Source: an uncultured Bacteroidota bacterium (GTDB lineage: Bacteria > Bacteroidota > Bacteroidia > Bacteroidales > F082). From it: 41,251 bases of DNA. The notes below the pieces were generated by a model that searched no databases, was not told the origin of the DNA, and worked only from the letters and a program-made list of their open reading frames with translations. Both the position numbers and the translations under genes were made by a program. Shown here piece after piece: positions 9,752 to 19,348 of this stretch. The stretch covers positions 1-41,251 of the forward strand of contig CAJBPB010000029.1 in the NCBI GenBank assembly GCA_903957365.1. Direction: 5' to 3'. Each line of letters opens with the position of its first letter. Within the stretch, counting starts at the first letter, position 1.

Positions 9752-9759
9752 TTCTCAAA

Positions 9760-9831
9760 CTTATAAACCTATCAACCAATCAACTTATCAACTTATCAAC
9801 CAATCAACTTATCAACCTATCAACCAACTAA
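9760..9831. repeat. Right octamer array of the four-helix-bundle element
   Basis: Nine consecutive 8-bp units on the plus strand: CTTATAAA, CCTATCAA, CCAATCAA, CTTATCAA, CTTATCAA, CCAATCAA, CTTATCAA, CCTATCAA, CCAACTAA. They are the reverse-complement type of the left array. The last unit contains the nuoI stop codon (TAG, 9828-9830), so the array begins exactly at the end of nuoI on the minus strand. Confidence 0.85.
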
Positions 9832-10346
9832 GGCATCAACCCCTTCACATCAACAGGTGGAAGTTCATTCTGTCCTTCACCCTTGTCTTTACCAGCGATT
9901 GCCATTCCGGCAACACGGTAAAAATTATACCCATGTTGTTTGCCTTGTCCTGCAATTAATAAATCCTTTTTCTCATACACTAAATTTTTGCGGTCATACT
10001 CACATATTTCATAATCAGGCGTGAGTTGGATGGCATAGGTCGGACAAGCTTCTTCGCAGTAACCACAAAAGATACAACGTGAGAAATTTATCCTGAATGT
10101 AACCGGATATCTTCTTCCTGTTTCTTCATCATTGCCTGCCTCCAGTGAAATACAATCGACCGGACACGCAGCAGCGCATAAGTAACAACCGACACAACGT
10201 TCCATTCCGTCAGGATCGCGGGTGAGAACAATCCGTCCCCGGTATCTGGCAGCCAGATCAACCTTCTGATCAGGATACTGGATGGTCTCTCTCTTGGCAA
10301 ATGTATGTGCGAGCGCCAATCCTATACTTCTTAAATGACTTAACAT
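9828..10346 (-). CDS. nuoI: NADH-quinone oxidoreductase subunit I (2 x 4Fe-4S)
   Basis: 172 aa ferredoxin-like subunit carrying clusters N6a and N6b, which pass electrons from NuoG towards NuoB. Two full CxxCxxCxxxCP motifs are present: Cys51/54/57/61 ([12 protein letters not shown]) and Cys91/94/97/101 ([12 protein letters not shown]). Length is normal. The gene follows nuoH by 27 bp. Its stop codon lies in the right octamer array of the four-helix-bundle element; the C-terminal residues VKGLMP precede the array and look intact. Confidence 0.97.
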   Translation of the reverse strand: MLSHLRSIGLALAHTFAKRETIQYPDQKVDLAARYRGRIVLTRDPDGMERCVGCYLCAAACPVDCISLEAGNDEETGRRYPVTFRINFSRCIFCGYCEEACPTYAIQLTPDYEICEYDRKNLVYEKKDLLIAGQGKQHGYNFYRVAGMAIAGKDKGEGQNELPPVDVKGLMP

Positions 10347-10373
10347 ATCTATGTTTTTTTGTCAATAATTCGT

Positions 10374-11327
10374 TTAATTACTCAACAGGATTGCTCCTGT
10401 AACGAGAATGTTGATCAATGATAACGGAAGTAAGATTTTCCATCCAAATCCCAACAACTGATCGTAACGTGGCCGTGGCAATGAAGCACGCAACAATACG
10501 ATAAAAGCGATAAAAGCAAATACTTTGATAGCAAACCAGGCAACCGGCGGAAGAAATTCCGGTCCTAACCATCCTCCGAAGAACAAAGTTGTGACCAATG
10601 CCGAAATCAATGTGATTGCCAGATATTCACCAACGAAGAACATTCCGAATTTCATTCCGGAATACTCAGAGTGGAAACCTGCGATCAACTCACTTTCCGA
10701 TTCAGGTATATCAAAAGGAATACGGTGCGATTCGGCCAGTCCAGCAATAAGGAATATGACAAATCCGGCGAATTGAGGAATCACAAACCAAACATTTTTC
10801 TGTGCCTCAACAATATCAACCATGCTGAATGAGCCGGTCATCATCACAACGCCCATCAACGAAAGGCCCATGAATACTTCATAACTAAGCATTTGCGCTG
10901 CACCACGCATAGCTCCCAGAAGTGAATATTTGTTATTTGAAGCCCAACCTCCCAAAACAAGACTATAAGCACCCAATGATGATAATCCAAGAAAAAACAA
11001 CAGACCAATATTCAGATCAGCAACAACAATATTTGGTGCAAACGGAATCACTGCGAAGGTGATCAGAATTGTAATCATGATGATTGCAGGAGCAAACACA
11101 AAAATGGTTCTGTCGGCAAAACGCGGAATCCAGTCCTCTTTGGTGAAAATCTTCACAACGTCGGCAACGACCTGTAATATCCCGAAGGGTCCTACCCTGT
11201 TTGGGCCATAACGATCCTGCCATAAGGATAACAACCGGCGCTCAATATAAATATTACCGGCAGCAATGGTCAGGAGCGTAATCAACACGCCCGCTATGAC
11301 TAATATATAATGCAAGGTTTCGTCCAT
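10374..11327 (-). CDS. nuoH: NADH-quinone oxidoreductase subunit H
   Basis: 317 aa membrane subunit that forms the quinone chamber with NuoB and NuoD. Conserved loops are plain: [15 protein letters not shown] near the N-terminus, and [19 protein letters not shown], the acidic loop that begins the proton path. Eight to nine hydrophobic helices are predicted. It starts 8 bp after the nuoG stop. Confidence 0.97.
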   Translation of the reverse strand: MDETLHYILVIAGVLITLLTIAAGNIYIERRLLSLWQDRYGPNRVGPFGILQVVADVVKIFTKEDWIPRFADRTIFVFAPAIIMITILITFAVIPFAPNIVVADLNIGLLFFLGLSSLGAYSLVLGGWASNNKYSLLGAMRGAAQMLSYEVFMGLSLMGVVMMTGSFSMVDIVEAQKNVWFVIPQFAGFVIFLIAGLAESHRIPFDIPESESELIAGFHSEYSGMKFGMFFVGEYLAITLISALVTTLFFGGWLGPEFLPPVAWFAIKVFAFIAFIVLLRASLPRPRYDQLLGFGWKILLPLSLINILVTGAILLSN

Positions 11328-11335
11328 ATCCGACT

Positions 11336-14011
11336 CTATTTTTTAAATGAAACTTCCGACAATTCAGGATTCACGCCACAATAACCAGCTGAAATACCAG
11401 CCAGTCCTTCCGCTAATTCCTTCATTATGATCACATTCATACTTGTTATTTGATTACCCATTGAAATCTCAACAGTTTCTCCCTCTTTCAATCCTTGTTT
11501 AACGGCATCAGCTGTACTTAAGACAACGAATGCTTCTCCACTTCTTTCCTTCACAGCAGGGGCTTTCGCACTCAACTCTTCTGAACCGAATATCTTATAA
11601 ACCGGAACAGCAACCAACCCTTTTGATGAAACCTTGAATGCATCCGGAATACTTTGATAATAGGTTCCTTTTACAACTGGTTCAACCAAACGAAGACCCG
11701 GATCGCCACCATGCAGCGCTCCACCGACTTCGATCTGGTATTTATTGATCGACTGAACTGAGTTCCAGCCTGGTGACCAATAGGATGTTGTCAGGGCAGA
11801 AGGTGCCTCACCGTGAAAACCTTCCATGGTGAACGACATAGGGGAATCCAAATCTTCGGCAGGCTTCAGTTCATGCACATTTATATTTGCTTTCATGGCT
11901 GTTCGGCCACTGTAACGATGCGATTCACGGGGAACTTTTTGTCCTTCAATTTTATAGTCAGGCGGAGGAGCGATGCCATTAATTCCTTTACATTGTGGAA
12001 TTGAATTCGCGACAGCTTTGGTAAAATCAAAGAAGGATTCGCCAACAACCGGCTTTTCAATGGCTTTTGCCAATTCAGCAATACGTCTCCAGCTTTCGGC
12101 TGTGTCGCTCTCAGGAACAAATACCTGATAAAAACGCTGTGCCCTGCCCTCCTGATTCACAAAGGTTCCGTCAGCTTCGGTAAATGTACCCACAGGTAAT
12201 ATTACTGTCGCTTTTTTTGTTGTGGATGTACAATTATGGTCAAGCACAATCACCTGCTCAAATTGTGACAAACAGGAATCAACCCTTTCTTTACTCAAAC
12301 GACGGTACAAATCATTTTCAACAACGATCAGTATTTCCGCTTTTGCAGTTTTGGCATCATCAAACAGCACTTCCAGTGGTTTTCCTTCTATCAGAACAAC
12401 CCCAAAACTATTACTCTCTTCAAATGTCAGACTCAGTGAAACTGACTTTCCTGCCTCTTTCAACGCAGTTGCAACATCAGATGCTGCTTTGATGATGTCT
12501 TCATTTTTGCAATGGACACCACTCACAACCAATGGTTTTGCTGATGCCATTAAATCAGCCGCGATTTTTCCAGCCAATATTTTCACCTCTTCGGATAAGC
12601 CGGAAGGCAATACAAGTTTATTGTTGATATAATGTGCAACTGCATAACCCAAACGCGCAATATTCTCGGGAGCATTGTAATAGGTTGTTGTTGCCACATC
12701 ATCCAGACGGGTTGCAACAGGTGCTGCAATATGCAACGGGCCGTGTGCCGATTGTATAACTTCTCTGACAGGGGCATCATTCCATTGCGGAATACCTGCT
12801 TTGTCTGCTTTTGGTTTGACTAAATTCTTGATCGCCTGACGGATGGCCAACGCGAGCATCGGTGCTGTCTGGGTAACATCTTCACCCAGCACAAAAACTG
12901 ATTCACTTTGTTCAACCTCTTTCAATGAAGGTGATTTAACACTTCCATTCTTAAGCGTATCAACCGCAAGCTTTGCCAATTGATAATCAAGTTTACTTAA
13001 ACCGATTGAAAAGTTCTCACTTCCAACCAGTTGTTTAAGGGTGAAGTTTGTTTCAAGTGAAGCTCTTGGTGAGCCAATACCAACAATTTTCTTTCCTTTT
13101 AAGGCTTTTGCAATGAAATCGAAGGCAGTGGTTTTGGTAACACCTTCGGTTGCAGCCGGAATAATATATTTTTTGATCCTTTGATCACTGTTTACGAACT
13201 CATAACCAAAACGTCCACGGTCGCAGAGGAAATAGCCATTCACCTGTTCATTGTAACGACTGTAAATGCGCCTGACAGATCCATACCGCTCCCCGGCAAT
13301 GGTATTGCAACCGACGCTGCAATGCACACAAACAGAGGGTGCTGTGGTTAAATCCCATTTACGGGTATGGTGTTTCTTCAGCGTCTTGTCGGTAAAAACA
13401 CCTGTTGGGCAAACCTCCACGAGGTTTCCGCTAAATTCACTTTCAAGAACACCATCATTGGCGCGTCCAAAATAAACACGGTTACGTGAAGAGAATACAT
13501 TCAGATCGTCTCCGCCTGCATAATCACGATAGTAACGAACACAACGGTAGCACTGAATACAACGGTTCATTTCATGGTTGATGAAAGGTCCGAGGTACTG
13601 GTTTTTATGGGTACGTTTCTCAAATTCATATCTTCTGGTCGTGTGTCCCGACATTACTGTCATATCCTGTAAATGACATTCGCCTCCTTCATCACAAACC
13701 GGACAATCGTGCGGGTGATTGGTCATCAGGGCCTCAATGACGTTCGACCTGAATTCAACTGCCTGCGGTGCATCAGTCGAAATGATCGATCCTTCCGAAG
13801 CTGGCTCCATACACGACATTACAACACGTCCAACCTTATCATTCTCGTCTCTGTATTTTACCACTGCACATTGCCTGCACGATCCTATGGACCCTAATTT
13901 AGGGTGCCAGCAAAAATAAGGCACATCAAAACCGGCTGAAATACTGGCTTCCAGCAGGTTCTTTTTCGGATCTACCTCAAGTTCTTTACCGTTAATCTTA
14001 ATCTTAGCCAT
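11336..14011 (-). CDS. nuoG: NADH-quinone oxidoreductase subunit G
   Basis: 891 aa iron-sulfur subunit of the NADH-oxidising arm. The N-terminal 2Fe-2S domain has Cys34/45/48/67. The His-ligated 4Fe-4S site is H99-x3-C103-x2-C106-x5-C112, and the next 4Fe-4S site is Cys151/154/157 with Cys201. After these comes C228-x2-C231-x3-C235-x27-C263, the complete motif for the extra cluster N7, which mitochondrial enzymes have lost. The rest is a molybdopterin-oxidoreductase-like fold without evident cofactor role. The gene lies 6 bp after nuoF. The long C-terminal part is more divergent than the cluster domains, as usual for NuoG. Confidence 0.96.
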   Translation of the reverse strand: MAKIKINGKELEVDPKKNLLEASISAGFDVPYFCWHPKLGSIGSCRQCAVVKYRDENDKVGRVVMSCMEPASEGSIISTDAPQAVEFRSNVIEALMTNHPHDCPVCDEGGECHLQDMTVMSGHTTRRYEFEKRTHKNQYLGPFINHEMNRCIQCYRCVRYYRDYAGGDDLNVFSSRNRVYFGRANDGVLESEFSGNLVEVCPTGVFTDKTLKKHHTRKWDLTTAPSVCVHCSVGCNTIAGERYGSVRRIYSRYNEQVNGYFLCDRGRFGYEFVNSDQRIKKYIIPAATEGVTKTTAFDFIAKALKGKKIVGIGSPRASLETNFTLKQLVGSENFSIGLSKLDYQLAKLAVDTLKNGSVKSPSLKEVEQSESVFVLGEDVTQTAPMLALAIRQAIKNLVKPKADKAGIPQWNDAPVREVIQSAHGPLHIAAPVATRLDDVATTTYYNAPENIARLGYAVAHYINNKLVLPSGLSEEVKILAGKIAADLMASAKPLVVSGVHCKNEDIIKAASDVATALKEAGKSVSLSLTFEESNSFGVVLIEGKPLEVLFDDAKTAKAEILIVVENDLYRRLSKERVDSCLSQFEQVIVLDHNCTSTTKKATVILPVGTFTEADGTFVNQEGRAQRFYQVFVPESDTAESWRRIAELAKAIEKPVVGESFFDFTKAVANSIPQCKGINGIAPPPDYKIEGQKVPRESHRYSGRTAMKANINVHELKPAEDLDSPMSFTMEGFHGEAPSALTTSYWSPGWNSVQSINKYQIEVGGALHGGDPGLRLVEPVVKGTYYQSIPDAFKVSSKGLVAVPVYKIFGSEELSAKAPAVKERSGEAFVVLSTADAVKQGLKEGETVEISMGNQITSMNVIIMKELAEGLAGISAGYCGVNPELSEVSFKK

Positions 14012-14017
14012 CTTAAT

Positions 14018-15289
14018 TTATTTCCACGAACATTTATGTTCTTTAATATGTAGCTCAAAATCTTCTCTAAAATATTTCAGGGCGCTTTGCAATGGTGCCA
14101 TTGCACCAGGCGCCAACGCACAGAATGTGTTTCCCGGTCCCATGAACTTTGTATGGAACTGCAAAATATCCAGATCTTTCATTTCACCTTTGCCTTCCTC
14201 AATCTTTCTCAGAATCTTTTCTGTCCAGGGCAGGCCTTCCCGACAAGGTGTACAGAATCCACAGGATTCCTGTGCAAAGAAATGCTCCAGGTTCAGAACC
14301 ATTCCAACAGGACAGGTTTTGTCATCCAGAACAATCATTGTTCCTGTACCAAGCCGGCTTCCGGCTGCAGCAACTGATGCATAATCCATTTTGATATCCA
14401 GATGTTCGGCAACCAGAAAATCTGTAGATGCACCACCAGGAAGACAACCTTTAAATTTCAATCCGTCCTGCATTCCTCCTGCATAATCTTCAAGCAATTC
14501 GCGCAGTGTTACTCCAAAAGGTAATTCCCACAAACCCGGTTTTTTCACTTTTCCTGAGGCACCAAACAATTTGGTACCACCGTCACCGGGAGTCAGACTC
14601 AAACCATTGTACCATTCAACGCCATTGTTGATGATATGGGGAATATTGCATAAAGTCTCAATATTATTCACGATGGTTGGCTGACCAAACAATCCGCTTA
14701 CCTGCGGAAAGGGTGGTTTCGCCCTTGGATTGGCACGTTTGCCTTCGAGTGAATTCAGCAAGGCTGTTTCTTCACCACAAATATATCGTCCAACACTGGT
14801 ATGCAGGTGCAAATTGAATTTGTAACCTGTTTTCATGATATTGCTACCAAGGTAACCAGCCTCATATGCTTCGGCAAGTGCTTTGGCAACCACATCGGCT
14901 GCATAGGCATATTCTCCACGGATGAAAATATAACCTTCATCAGCCTGTATGGCGAAGGCAGTAACAATCATACCTTCAATAAGCTGGTGAGGATCACCTT
15001 CGATCAGTAATCTGTCTTTAAAGGTACCAGGTTCCATTTCGTCACCATTGGCAACAAGATATTTATGTTCAAATTCACCTTCCATGGGGACAAAACTCCA
15101 TTTCAATCCGGTGTTGAATCCAGCGCCTCCCCTACCCTTGAGATTTGATTTTTTAACCAACTCAGTAACCTCTTTGGGCTGCATTTTCAATGCTTTTTTA
15201 ACGGATTGGTAGCCACCAAGGGACTCATACTCCTTGATAAACACCGGTTTTCCGTCGGGGCGAATATTTTTTGTAAGCGGTCTCTCCAT
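14018..15289 (-). CDS. nuoF: NADH-quinone oxidoreductase subunit F (NADH/FMN binding)
   Basis: 423 aa. NADH and FMN site: GRGGAGF (residues 52-58), GDEMEPGTFKDR and RGEYAYAADVVAKALAEAYE. The 4Fe-4S (N3) ligands are Cys343/346/349 (ESCGFCTPCREG) and Cys390. It accepts hydride from NADH and feeds the iron-sulfur chain. With nuoE and nuoG present, the operon encodes the full NADH-dependent enzyme rather than the 11-subunit form common in anaerobic Bacteroidales. nuoE lies 90 bp upstream. Confidence 0.98.
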   Translation of the reverse strand: MERPLTKNIRPDGKPVFIKEYESLGGYQSVKKALKMQPKEVTELVKKSNLKGRGGAGFNTGLKWSFVPMEGEFEHKYLVANGDEMEPGTFKDRLLIEGDPHQLIEGMIVTAFAIQADEGYIFIRGEYAYAADVVAKALAEAYEAGYLGSNIMKTGYKFNLHLHTSVGRYICGEETALLNSLEGKRANPRAKPPFPQVSGLFGQPTIVNNIETLCNIPHIINNGVEWYNGLSLTPGDGGTKLFGASGKVKKPGLWELPFGVTLRELLEDYAGGMQDGLKFKGCLPGGASTDFLVAEHLDIKMDYASVAAAGSRLGTGTMIVLDDKTCPVGMVLNLEHFFAQESCGFCTPCREGLPWTEKILRKIEEGKGEMKDLDILQFHTKFMGPGNTFCALAPGAMAPLQSALKYFREDFELHIKEHKCSWK

Positions 15290-15379
15290 TTTGTATGCGT
15301 GGTTATCTGTTGTAGGTTAAGATAAATCTTCGTGTTATATATGGATATTTTTAATATCGGATGTATTGATTGACAATCA

Positions 15380-15844
15380 CTATTTGTAAGAATTCAAAAT
15401 CTCATCAATTTTTTCAGGAGTGAGATCACGGTACAGATCTTTACCAACCATCATGGCAGGTGCATGATCACAGGTACCTAAACAAGGAACCGGTAACATT
15501 GTGAAGCGGTCATCTTTTGTTGTCTCACCATATTTAATCCCAAGTGTTCGCTCAAGATGCTGTAATACAGTTTCATAACCCATTATATAACAGCTTACGC
15601 TGTCACAGAGCAGGATTACATATTTACCGACAGGTTTACGATAGATCAGGTTATAGAAAGTGGCAACGCTGTCAATTTCTTCAGCTGACATCTCAAGTAA
15701 TCCGGCAAGATCTTTCACGTTTTCATCCGAAACCCAACGACGGTGCTTCTGCACAACCTTCAACGCCTCGATGCAAGCGGCCTGCTTGTACGGATAAAGA
15801 TGAAACTCCTCTTTAATTTCGTGTATTTCTTCTGCTGTAAGCAT
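15380..15844 (-). CDS. nuoE: NADH-quinone oxidoreductase subunit E (2Fe-2S)
   Basis: 154 aa with a thioredoxin-like 2Fe-2S fold. The ligands are C80-x4-C85 (CDSVSC) and C121-x3-C125 (CLGTC), the classic NuoE pattern for cluster N1a. The N-terminal helical part (EIKEEFHLYPYKQAACIEAL) is typical. The ATG is 37 bp downstream of the nuoCD stop. The 90-bp gap to nuoF shows no gene. Confidence 0.97.
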   Translation of the reverse strand: MLTAEEIHEIKEEFHLYPYKQAACIEALKVVQKHRRWVSDENVKDLAGLLEMSAEEIDSVATFYNLIYRKPVGKYVILLCDSVSCYIMGYETVLQHLERTLGIKYGETTKDDRFTMLPVPCLGTCDHAPAMMVGKDLYRDLTPEKIDEILNSYK

Positions 15845-15881
15845 CTCTATTACAATATATTATTCAAAATTATCAATTCTG

Positions 15882-17621
15882 TTATTTATCAATATCAGCC
15901 AGTACAAAATCCATTGCACCCAATGTGGCCAAAAGGTCGGCAACCGAATAACCTTTGGTGATTAACGGTAACATCTGCATATGGGCATAAGAAGGTGTAC
16001 GGATTGAATTCCTGTAAATATTGGTATGTGCATCACTTATAAGGTAATACCCGTTGTTCCCTTTAGATGCTTCTACCGGAATCATTGCTTCTCCGGCCGG
16101 CATCACCGGACCCCATGTGACACCGACAAAATGGTTGATCAGCGTCTCAATATCCTGCATAGTCTGATGCTTCGGGGGAGGTGTTGTCAAAGGATGTTCT
16201 GCTTTATAAGCACCTGAAGGCATATTCTTCAAACACTGATCAATGATACGCAGACTCTGTCGCATCTCTTCGATTCGTACAAGGCCACGATCATAACAAT
16301 CGCCGTTGGCACCCACAGGAATCTCAAAATCAAACTGATCGTAACCGCTGTATGGTGTTGCTTTACGGAAATCGTGTTTTAATCCGGTAGCACGCAGATT
16401 GGCACCTGTTGCGCCCCATTCGATGGCTTCTTCGGTGGTGAAAATACCAATGCCACGGGTACGCTGTTTGATCAGACTGTTCTGCATGATCAGTTTATCA
16501 TATGTATTGAGTCTTTTCGGAAAATAATCAATAAAATCTTTCACCAGTTTTTCCCAACCTTTAGGCAGATCCATGGCAGTTCCACCAATACGGAACCAAC
16601 TTGGATGCATGCGTGCACCTGTGATTGCTTCAACTATCTCCAAAACCCTTTCCCTGTCGGTGAAAGTATAAAATACGGGTGAAAGTTGTCCAAGATCCGC
16701 TGCAAAAGTACCATACCAGACCAAGTGGCTCGATATACGAAAAAACTCGGAGAGCATGACACGCATCACCTGCGCACGATCAGGAACAATAATCCCGGCT
16801 AATTTCTCAACCGGTAACAGATAAGCCATATTATTTAATACACCACCCAGATAATCAATACGATCAGTGTATGGAATATAAGAATGCCATGTCTGGCGCT
16901 CAGCCATTTTTTCGGCACCACGGTGATGGTATCCAATCTCAGGAACCAGATCAACAATTTCTTCGCCGTCCAACTGAATGATAACACGCAGTACACCATG
17001 TGTTCCAGGGTGTTGGGGACCAAGATTCAGAAACATATATTCTGTGTTTCCATTTGTTCTCGACATACCCCATTCTTCCGGAACGAAGGTAAGCGCATTT
17101 AATTCTGCATCCTGCAATTCATCGGTAAGATTATACTGTCCCATTTCGGTAGCTCTGGTGGGATGCTCCTTGCGTAAGGGGTAACCTTTCCAGCTCTTGG
17201 GCATCATCAGACGGGTCATATGTGGATGACCATCGAATTTGATTCCGAACATATCAAATACTTCCCTTTCATACCAGTTGGCATTTTTCCAGATGGAAGT
17301 GATGCTCGGCATGGTTGGGTACTCACCTTTCAAGGCGACTTTGATACGCAGGTACTGGTTGCGATCAAACGAAAACAGATGATACACGATGGTAAAATCA
17401 CTATCGGGTTGATCCTCTCTGTGTTTTCGCTGCCGCTCATCAATCGCTGTGATATTATACAGCATTTTGAAAGGCAGGCTGATTTTATTTTTAACGAATT
17501 GCAGCAGCTCGACAAGCTTCGACGATGGAACCCAAATGGTTGTCATGTCGTCCTGGGTTTTTTGGGTAACGAAACCCTGGGTTTCGAAAACCTGAAGAAT
17601 TTCTTCGGCTATTGAAGGCAT
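15882..17621 (-). CDS. nuoCD: NADH-quinone oxidoreductase fused subunit C/D
   Basis: 579 aa fusion of the 30-kDa (NuoC, about residues 1-190) and 49-kDa (NuoD, about 195-579) subunits, as in E. coli. The NuoC signature is [20 protein letters not shown]. The NuoD part opens with [14 protein letters not shown] and holds [11 protein letters not shown] and [16 protein letters not shown], which line the quinone pocket with NuoB. The C-terminal sequence ends in FVLADIDK, matching the conserved D-x-V-x-x-x-D end of the family with small changes. Gaps of 76 bp to nuoB and 37 bp to nuoE hold no gene. Confidence 0.97.
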   Translation of the reverse strand: MPSIAEEILQVFETQGFVTQKTQDDMTTIWVPSSKLVELLQFVKNKISLPFKMLYNITAIDERQRKHREDQPDSDFTIVYHLFSFDRNQYLRIKVALKGEYPTMPSITSIWKNANWYEREVFDMFGIKFDGHPHMTRLMMPKSWKGYPLRKEHPTRATEMGQYNLTDELQDAELNALTFVPEEWGMSRTNGNTEYMFLNLGPQHPGTHGVLRVIIQLDGEEIVDLVPEIGYHHRGAEKMAERQTWHSYIPYTDRIDYLGGVLNNMAYLLPVEKLAGIIVPDRAQVMRVMLSEFFRISSHLVWYGTFAADLGQLSPVFYTFTDRERVLEIVEAITGARMHPSWFRIGGTAMDLPKGWEKLVKDFIDYFPKRLNTYDKLIMQNSLIKQRTRGIGIFTTEEAIEWGATGANLRATGLKHDFRKATPYSGYDQFDFEIPVGANGDCYDRGLVRIEEMRQSLRIIDQCLKNMPSGAYKAEHPLTTPPPKHQTMQDIETLINHFVGVTWGPVMPAGEAMIPVEASKGNNGYYLISDAHTNIYRNSIRTPSYAHMQMLPLITKGYSVADLLATLGAMDFVLADIDK

Positions 17622-17697
17622 TTATTTATTCGTTTTTCTCTCAGTTTATCAAGCTAATATATTGAAAATATGGATCTTAATAGAATCAATATAATAT

Positions 17698-18342
17698 TTA
17701 TTTCTTTTTCTTTACTTCAAAAGTTTCATCAGTCGGACGAAGAAATGTGATGCTGGTATGGGCATCATGGTTCAGGTCGCGTTGTGAAATCTTAGCTGGT
17801 CTGATAATTTCCTGTGGTCCGACAACCCAACTCAAAGGTCGTTTTTCCTGACTGATTGTTTCTTTGAGCAGCATTAAACCCTGCATGAAAGCATCAGGAC
17901 GAGGAGGACAGCCAGGCACATACACATCAACAGGAAGAATCTTATCGACACCCTGCACAACACTATATATATCGTACATACCACCGGAATTGGCGCATGA
18001 ACCCATCGAAATCACCCAACGGGGCGCCATCATTTGTTCGTACAGTCTTTTAACGATTGGTGCCATTTTCATAAATACGGTTCCGGCAATAATCATCACA
18101 TCGGCTTCGCGTGGTGTATTACGTAATACTTCAGCGCCGAAACGGGCAATATCGTATTTTGGAGTAAGACTGGTAGCCATCTCAACAAAACAGCATGAAA
18201 GTCCGAATCCAAAAGGCCACATCGAGTTTGAACGGCCCCATGCTACCAATTCTTCAAGCTTGCCTAACACCAGAGACCTTTTGATCTCCTCCTCCATCGA
18301 CTCACCGATACGTATCTCTCTGGGATTGATTAATCTTTCCAT
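17698..18342 (-). CDS. nuoB: NADH-quinone oxidoreductase subunit B (4Fe-4S N2)
   Basis: 214 aa. It binds the terminal cluster N2 through Cys50 and Cys51 ([10 protein letters not shown]), Cys116 ([11 protein letters not shown]) and Cys145 (PGCPPRPDA). It sits at the junction of the peripheral and membrane arms and reduces quinone. Its ATG shares one base with the nuoA stop codon (TAATG), so translation is probably coupled. The C-terminal 35 residues extend beyond the conserved core and end in a Lys tail. Confidence 0.97.
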   Translation of the reverse strand: MERLINPREIRIGESMEEEIKRSLVLGKLEELVAWGRSNSMWPFGFGLSCCFVEMATSLTPKYDIARFGAEVLRNTPREADVMIIAGTVFMKMAPIVKRLYEQMMAPRWVISMGSCANSGGMYDIYSVVQGVDKILPVDVYVPGCPPRPDAFMQGLMLLKETISQEKRPLSWVVGPQEIIRPAKISQRDLNHDAHTSITFLRPTDETFEVKKKK

Positions 18343-18764
18343 TATGAATTATTTTTCTTCGTTATTTTATGATAAGCAGCAAGAATCTTTTTACCATCGG
18401 GACCAAAATCCAGAGCACCTGATCTCCAGATGTAGAACAACAAGACAGAAAGTTCGACAATAAAAATGAGCACTGCGAAATAACCAGCCCATCCCAACTC
18501 GCGGAATGAGACAGCCCAGGCAACAATAAATGCTGTTTCAAGATCAAAAATCACAAAAAACATTGCGATCAGATAGAAATGGGATGGGAACCGAAGACGT
18601 GATGTTCCGGTAGCTACCATTCCTGATTCATATACTTCGTGCGTTGCTCTGTTCTCATGACGCTCACCAAGCCAATGGGAGAGCAAAAGAATTACACCTA
18701 CCAGAGCGACTACCGAAACCGAGTATGCCACCAATGGCCAGTAAATTGCTGCCAATAACATCAT
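18342..18764 (-). CDS. nuoA: NADH-quinone oxidoreductase subunit A
   Basis: 140 aa with three membrane helices and the conserved loop between helices 1 and 2 (YESGMVATG...[24 protein letters not shown]). NuoA contacts NuoH near the quinone channel. It is the first gene of the operon. The 199 bp upstream (18765-18963) are very AT-rich and presumably hold the operon promoter, although no full TAnnTTTG box was found there. Confidence 0.96.
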   Translation of the reverse strand: MMLLAAIYWPLVAYSVSVVALVGVILLLSHWLGERHENRATHEVYESGMVATGTSRLRFPSHFYLIAMFFVIFDLETAFIVAWAVSFRELGWAGYFAVLIFIVELSVLLFYIWRSGALDFGPDGKKILAAYHKITKKNNS

Positions 18765-18963
18765 ATTATCTTTTTAACTTATTAATATTCAACTAATTTA
18801 AAATGATTTTATTCCTGCTTTTCCACTACGAAATTATCAATTGATTCAATATTAGCAACTAAAATACCTAATTAATAATGATTTTACTGTTCTTTTTTCA
18901 CAATGAAAAAAAATATAAAAATGTAATCAACTATAAATCAAAACTTTAATCAGATATTTAGAA

Positions 18964-19332
18964 CTAAATAAAATTAGGTTTTTCTTTGAGTTCCGTCTCA
19001 ATCAATTTTTTTAATCCCAAAGACTCAAATGGCAAAATTCTTCCGTTGATATCCGGATAAACTCCGATGCGGACATCGTCGTCCTTCAGTTCCTTGAGCC
19101 AGTTTAAAAATTCTTTGATTTCCATACTTTCCGCCTGATAACCGGACCATTCATCTTTTGCAACTGCCTCACATTCAGCCTTTGTAGGCCATACACTCAC
19201 ATAAGAATTTCCTTCAGCATCTTCAACCATTGCAAAAAGTCCATCTTCGGCCTGAAGCAACCAAACCGCTTCATTTTTAACTATTTCATTTACAAAAAAT
19301 TCTAACCTGACTTGATCGTTTGCTTCCTGCAT
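18964..19332 (-). CDS. DUF2750 domain protein
   Basis: 122 aa cytoplasmic protein. The order of motifs (EAVWLLQAEDGLFAMVEDAEGN, VWPTKAECEAVAKDEWSGY, a short DDVRIGVYPDINGR segment) fits DUF2750 (PF11042), a family of unknown function found in many bacteria, often with immunity-like small proteins. It begins 16 bp after the ABC-F stop codon, so it is probably co-transcribed with that gene. No catalytic motif is evident. Confidence 0.8.
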   Translation of the reverse strand: MQEANDQVRLEFFVNEIVKNEAVWLLQAEDGLFAMVEDAEGNSYVSVWPTKAECEAVAKDEWSGYQAESMEIKEFLNWLKELKDDDVRIGVYPDINGRILPFESLGLKKLIETELKEKPNFI

Positions 19333-19348
19333 AATTCAAAGGTATTTA

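Larger units (their letters stand above)
9364..9831. other. IVS-like element inside the nuo operon (repeat arms plus four-helix-bundle gene)
   Basis: A unit made of a left array of 8-bp repeats (9364-9411), a four-helix-bundle gene (9383-9751) and a right array of 8-bp repeats (9760-9831). The arms are inverted relative to each other. The 16-mer GGTTGATAGGTTTATA at 9372-9387 has its exact reverse complement at 9762-9777, and many further octamers can pair. In RNA the arms could form a long stem that encloses the gene. This recalls intervening sequences in bacterial 23S rRNA, where complementary ends surround an ORF of this same family. The unit separates nuoI from nuoJ and its right end overlaps the nuoI stop codon. 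That it is a mobile or insertion unit is inference; no transposase and no clear target duplication were found. Confidence 0.6.

Noticed and set aside
9499-9831. Plus-strand ORF of 110 codons ending in repeated INLSTNQL
   Set aside because: Antisense to the four-helix-bundle gene and the octamer array; the repeats read as protein explain it.
9364-9831. Classical insertion sequence
   Set aside because: No transposase; the single ORF is a four-helix-bundle protein, and no target-site duplication could be seen outside the arrays.
11813-12823. Plus-strand ORFs within nuoG and other long genes
   Set aside because: They lie antisense to clear coding sequence and have no family features.
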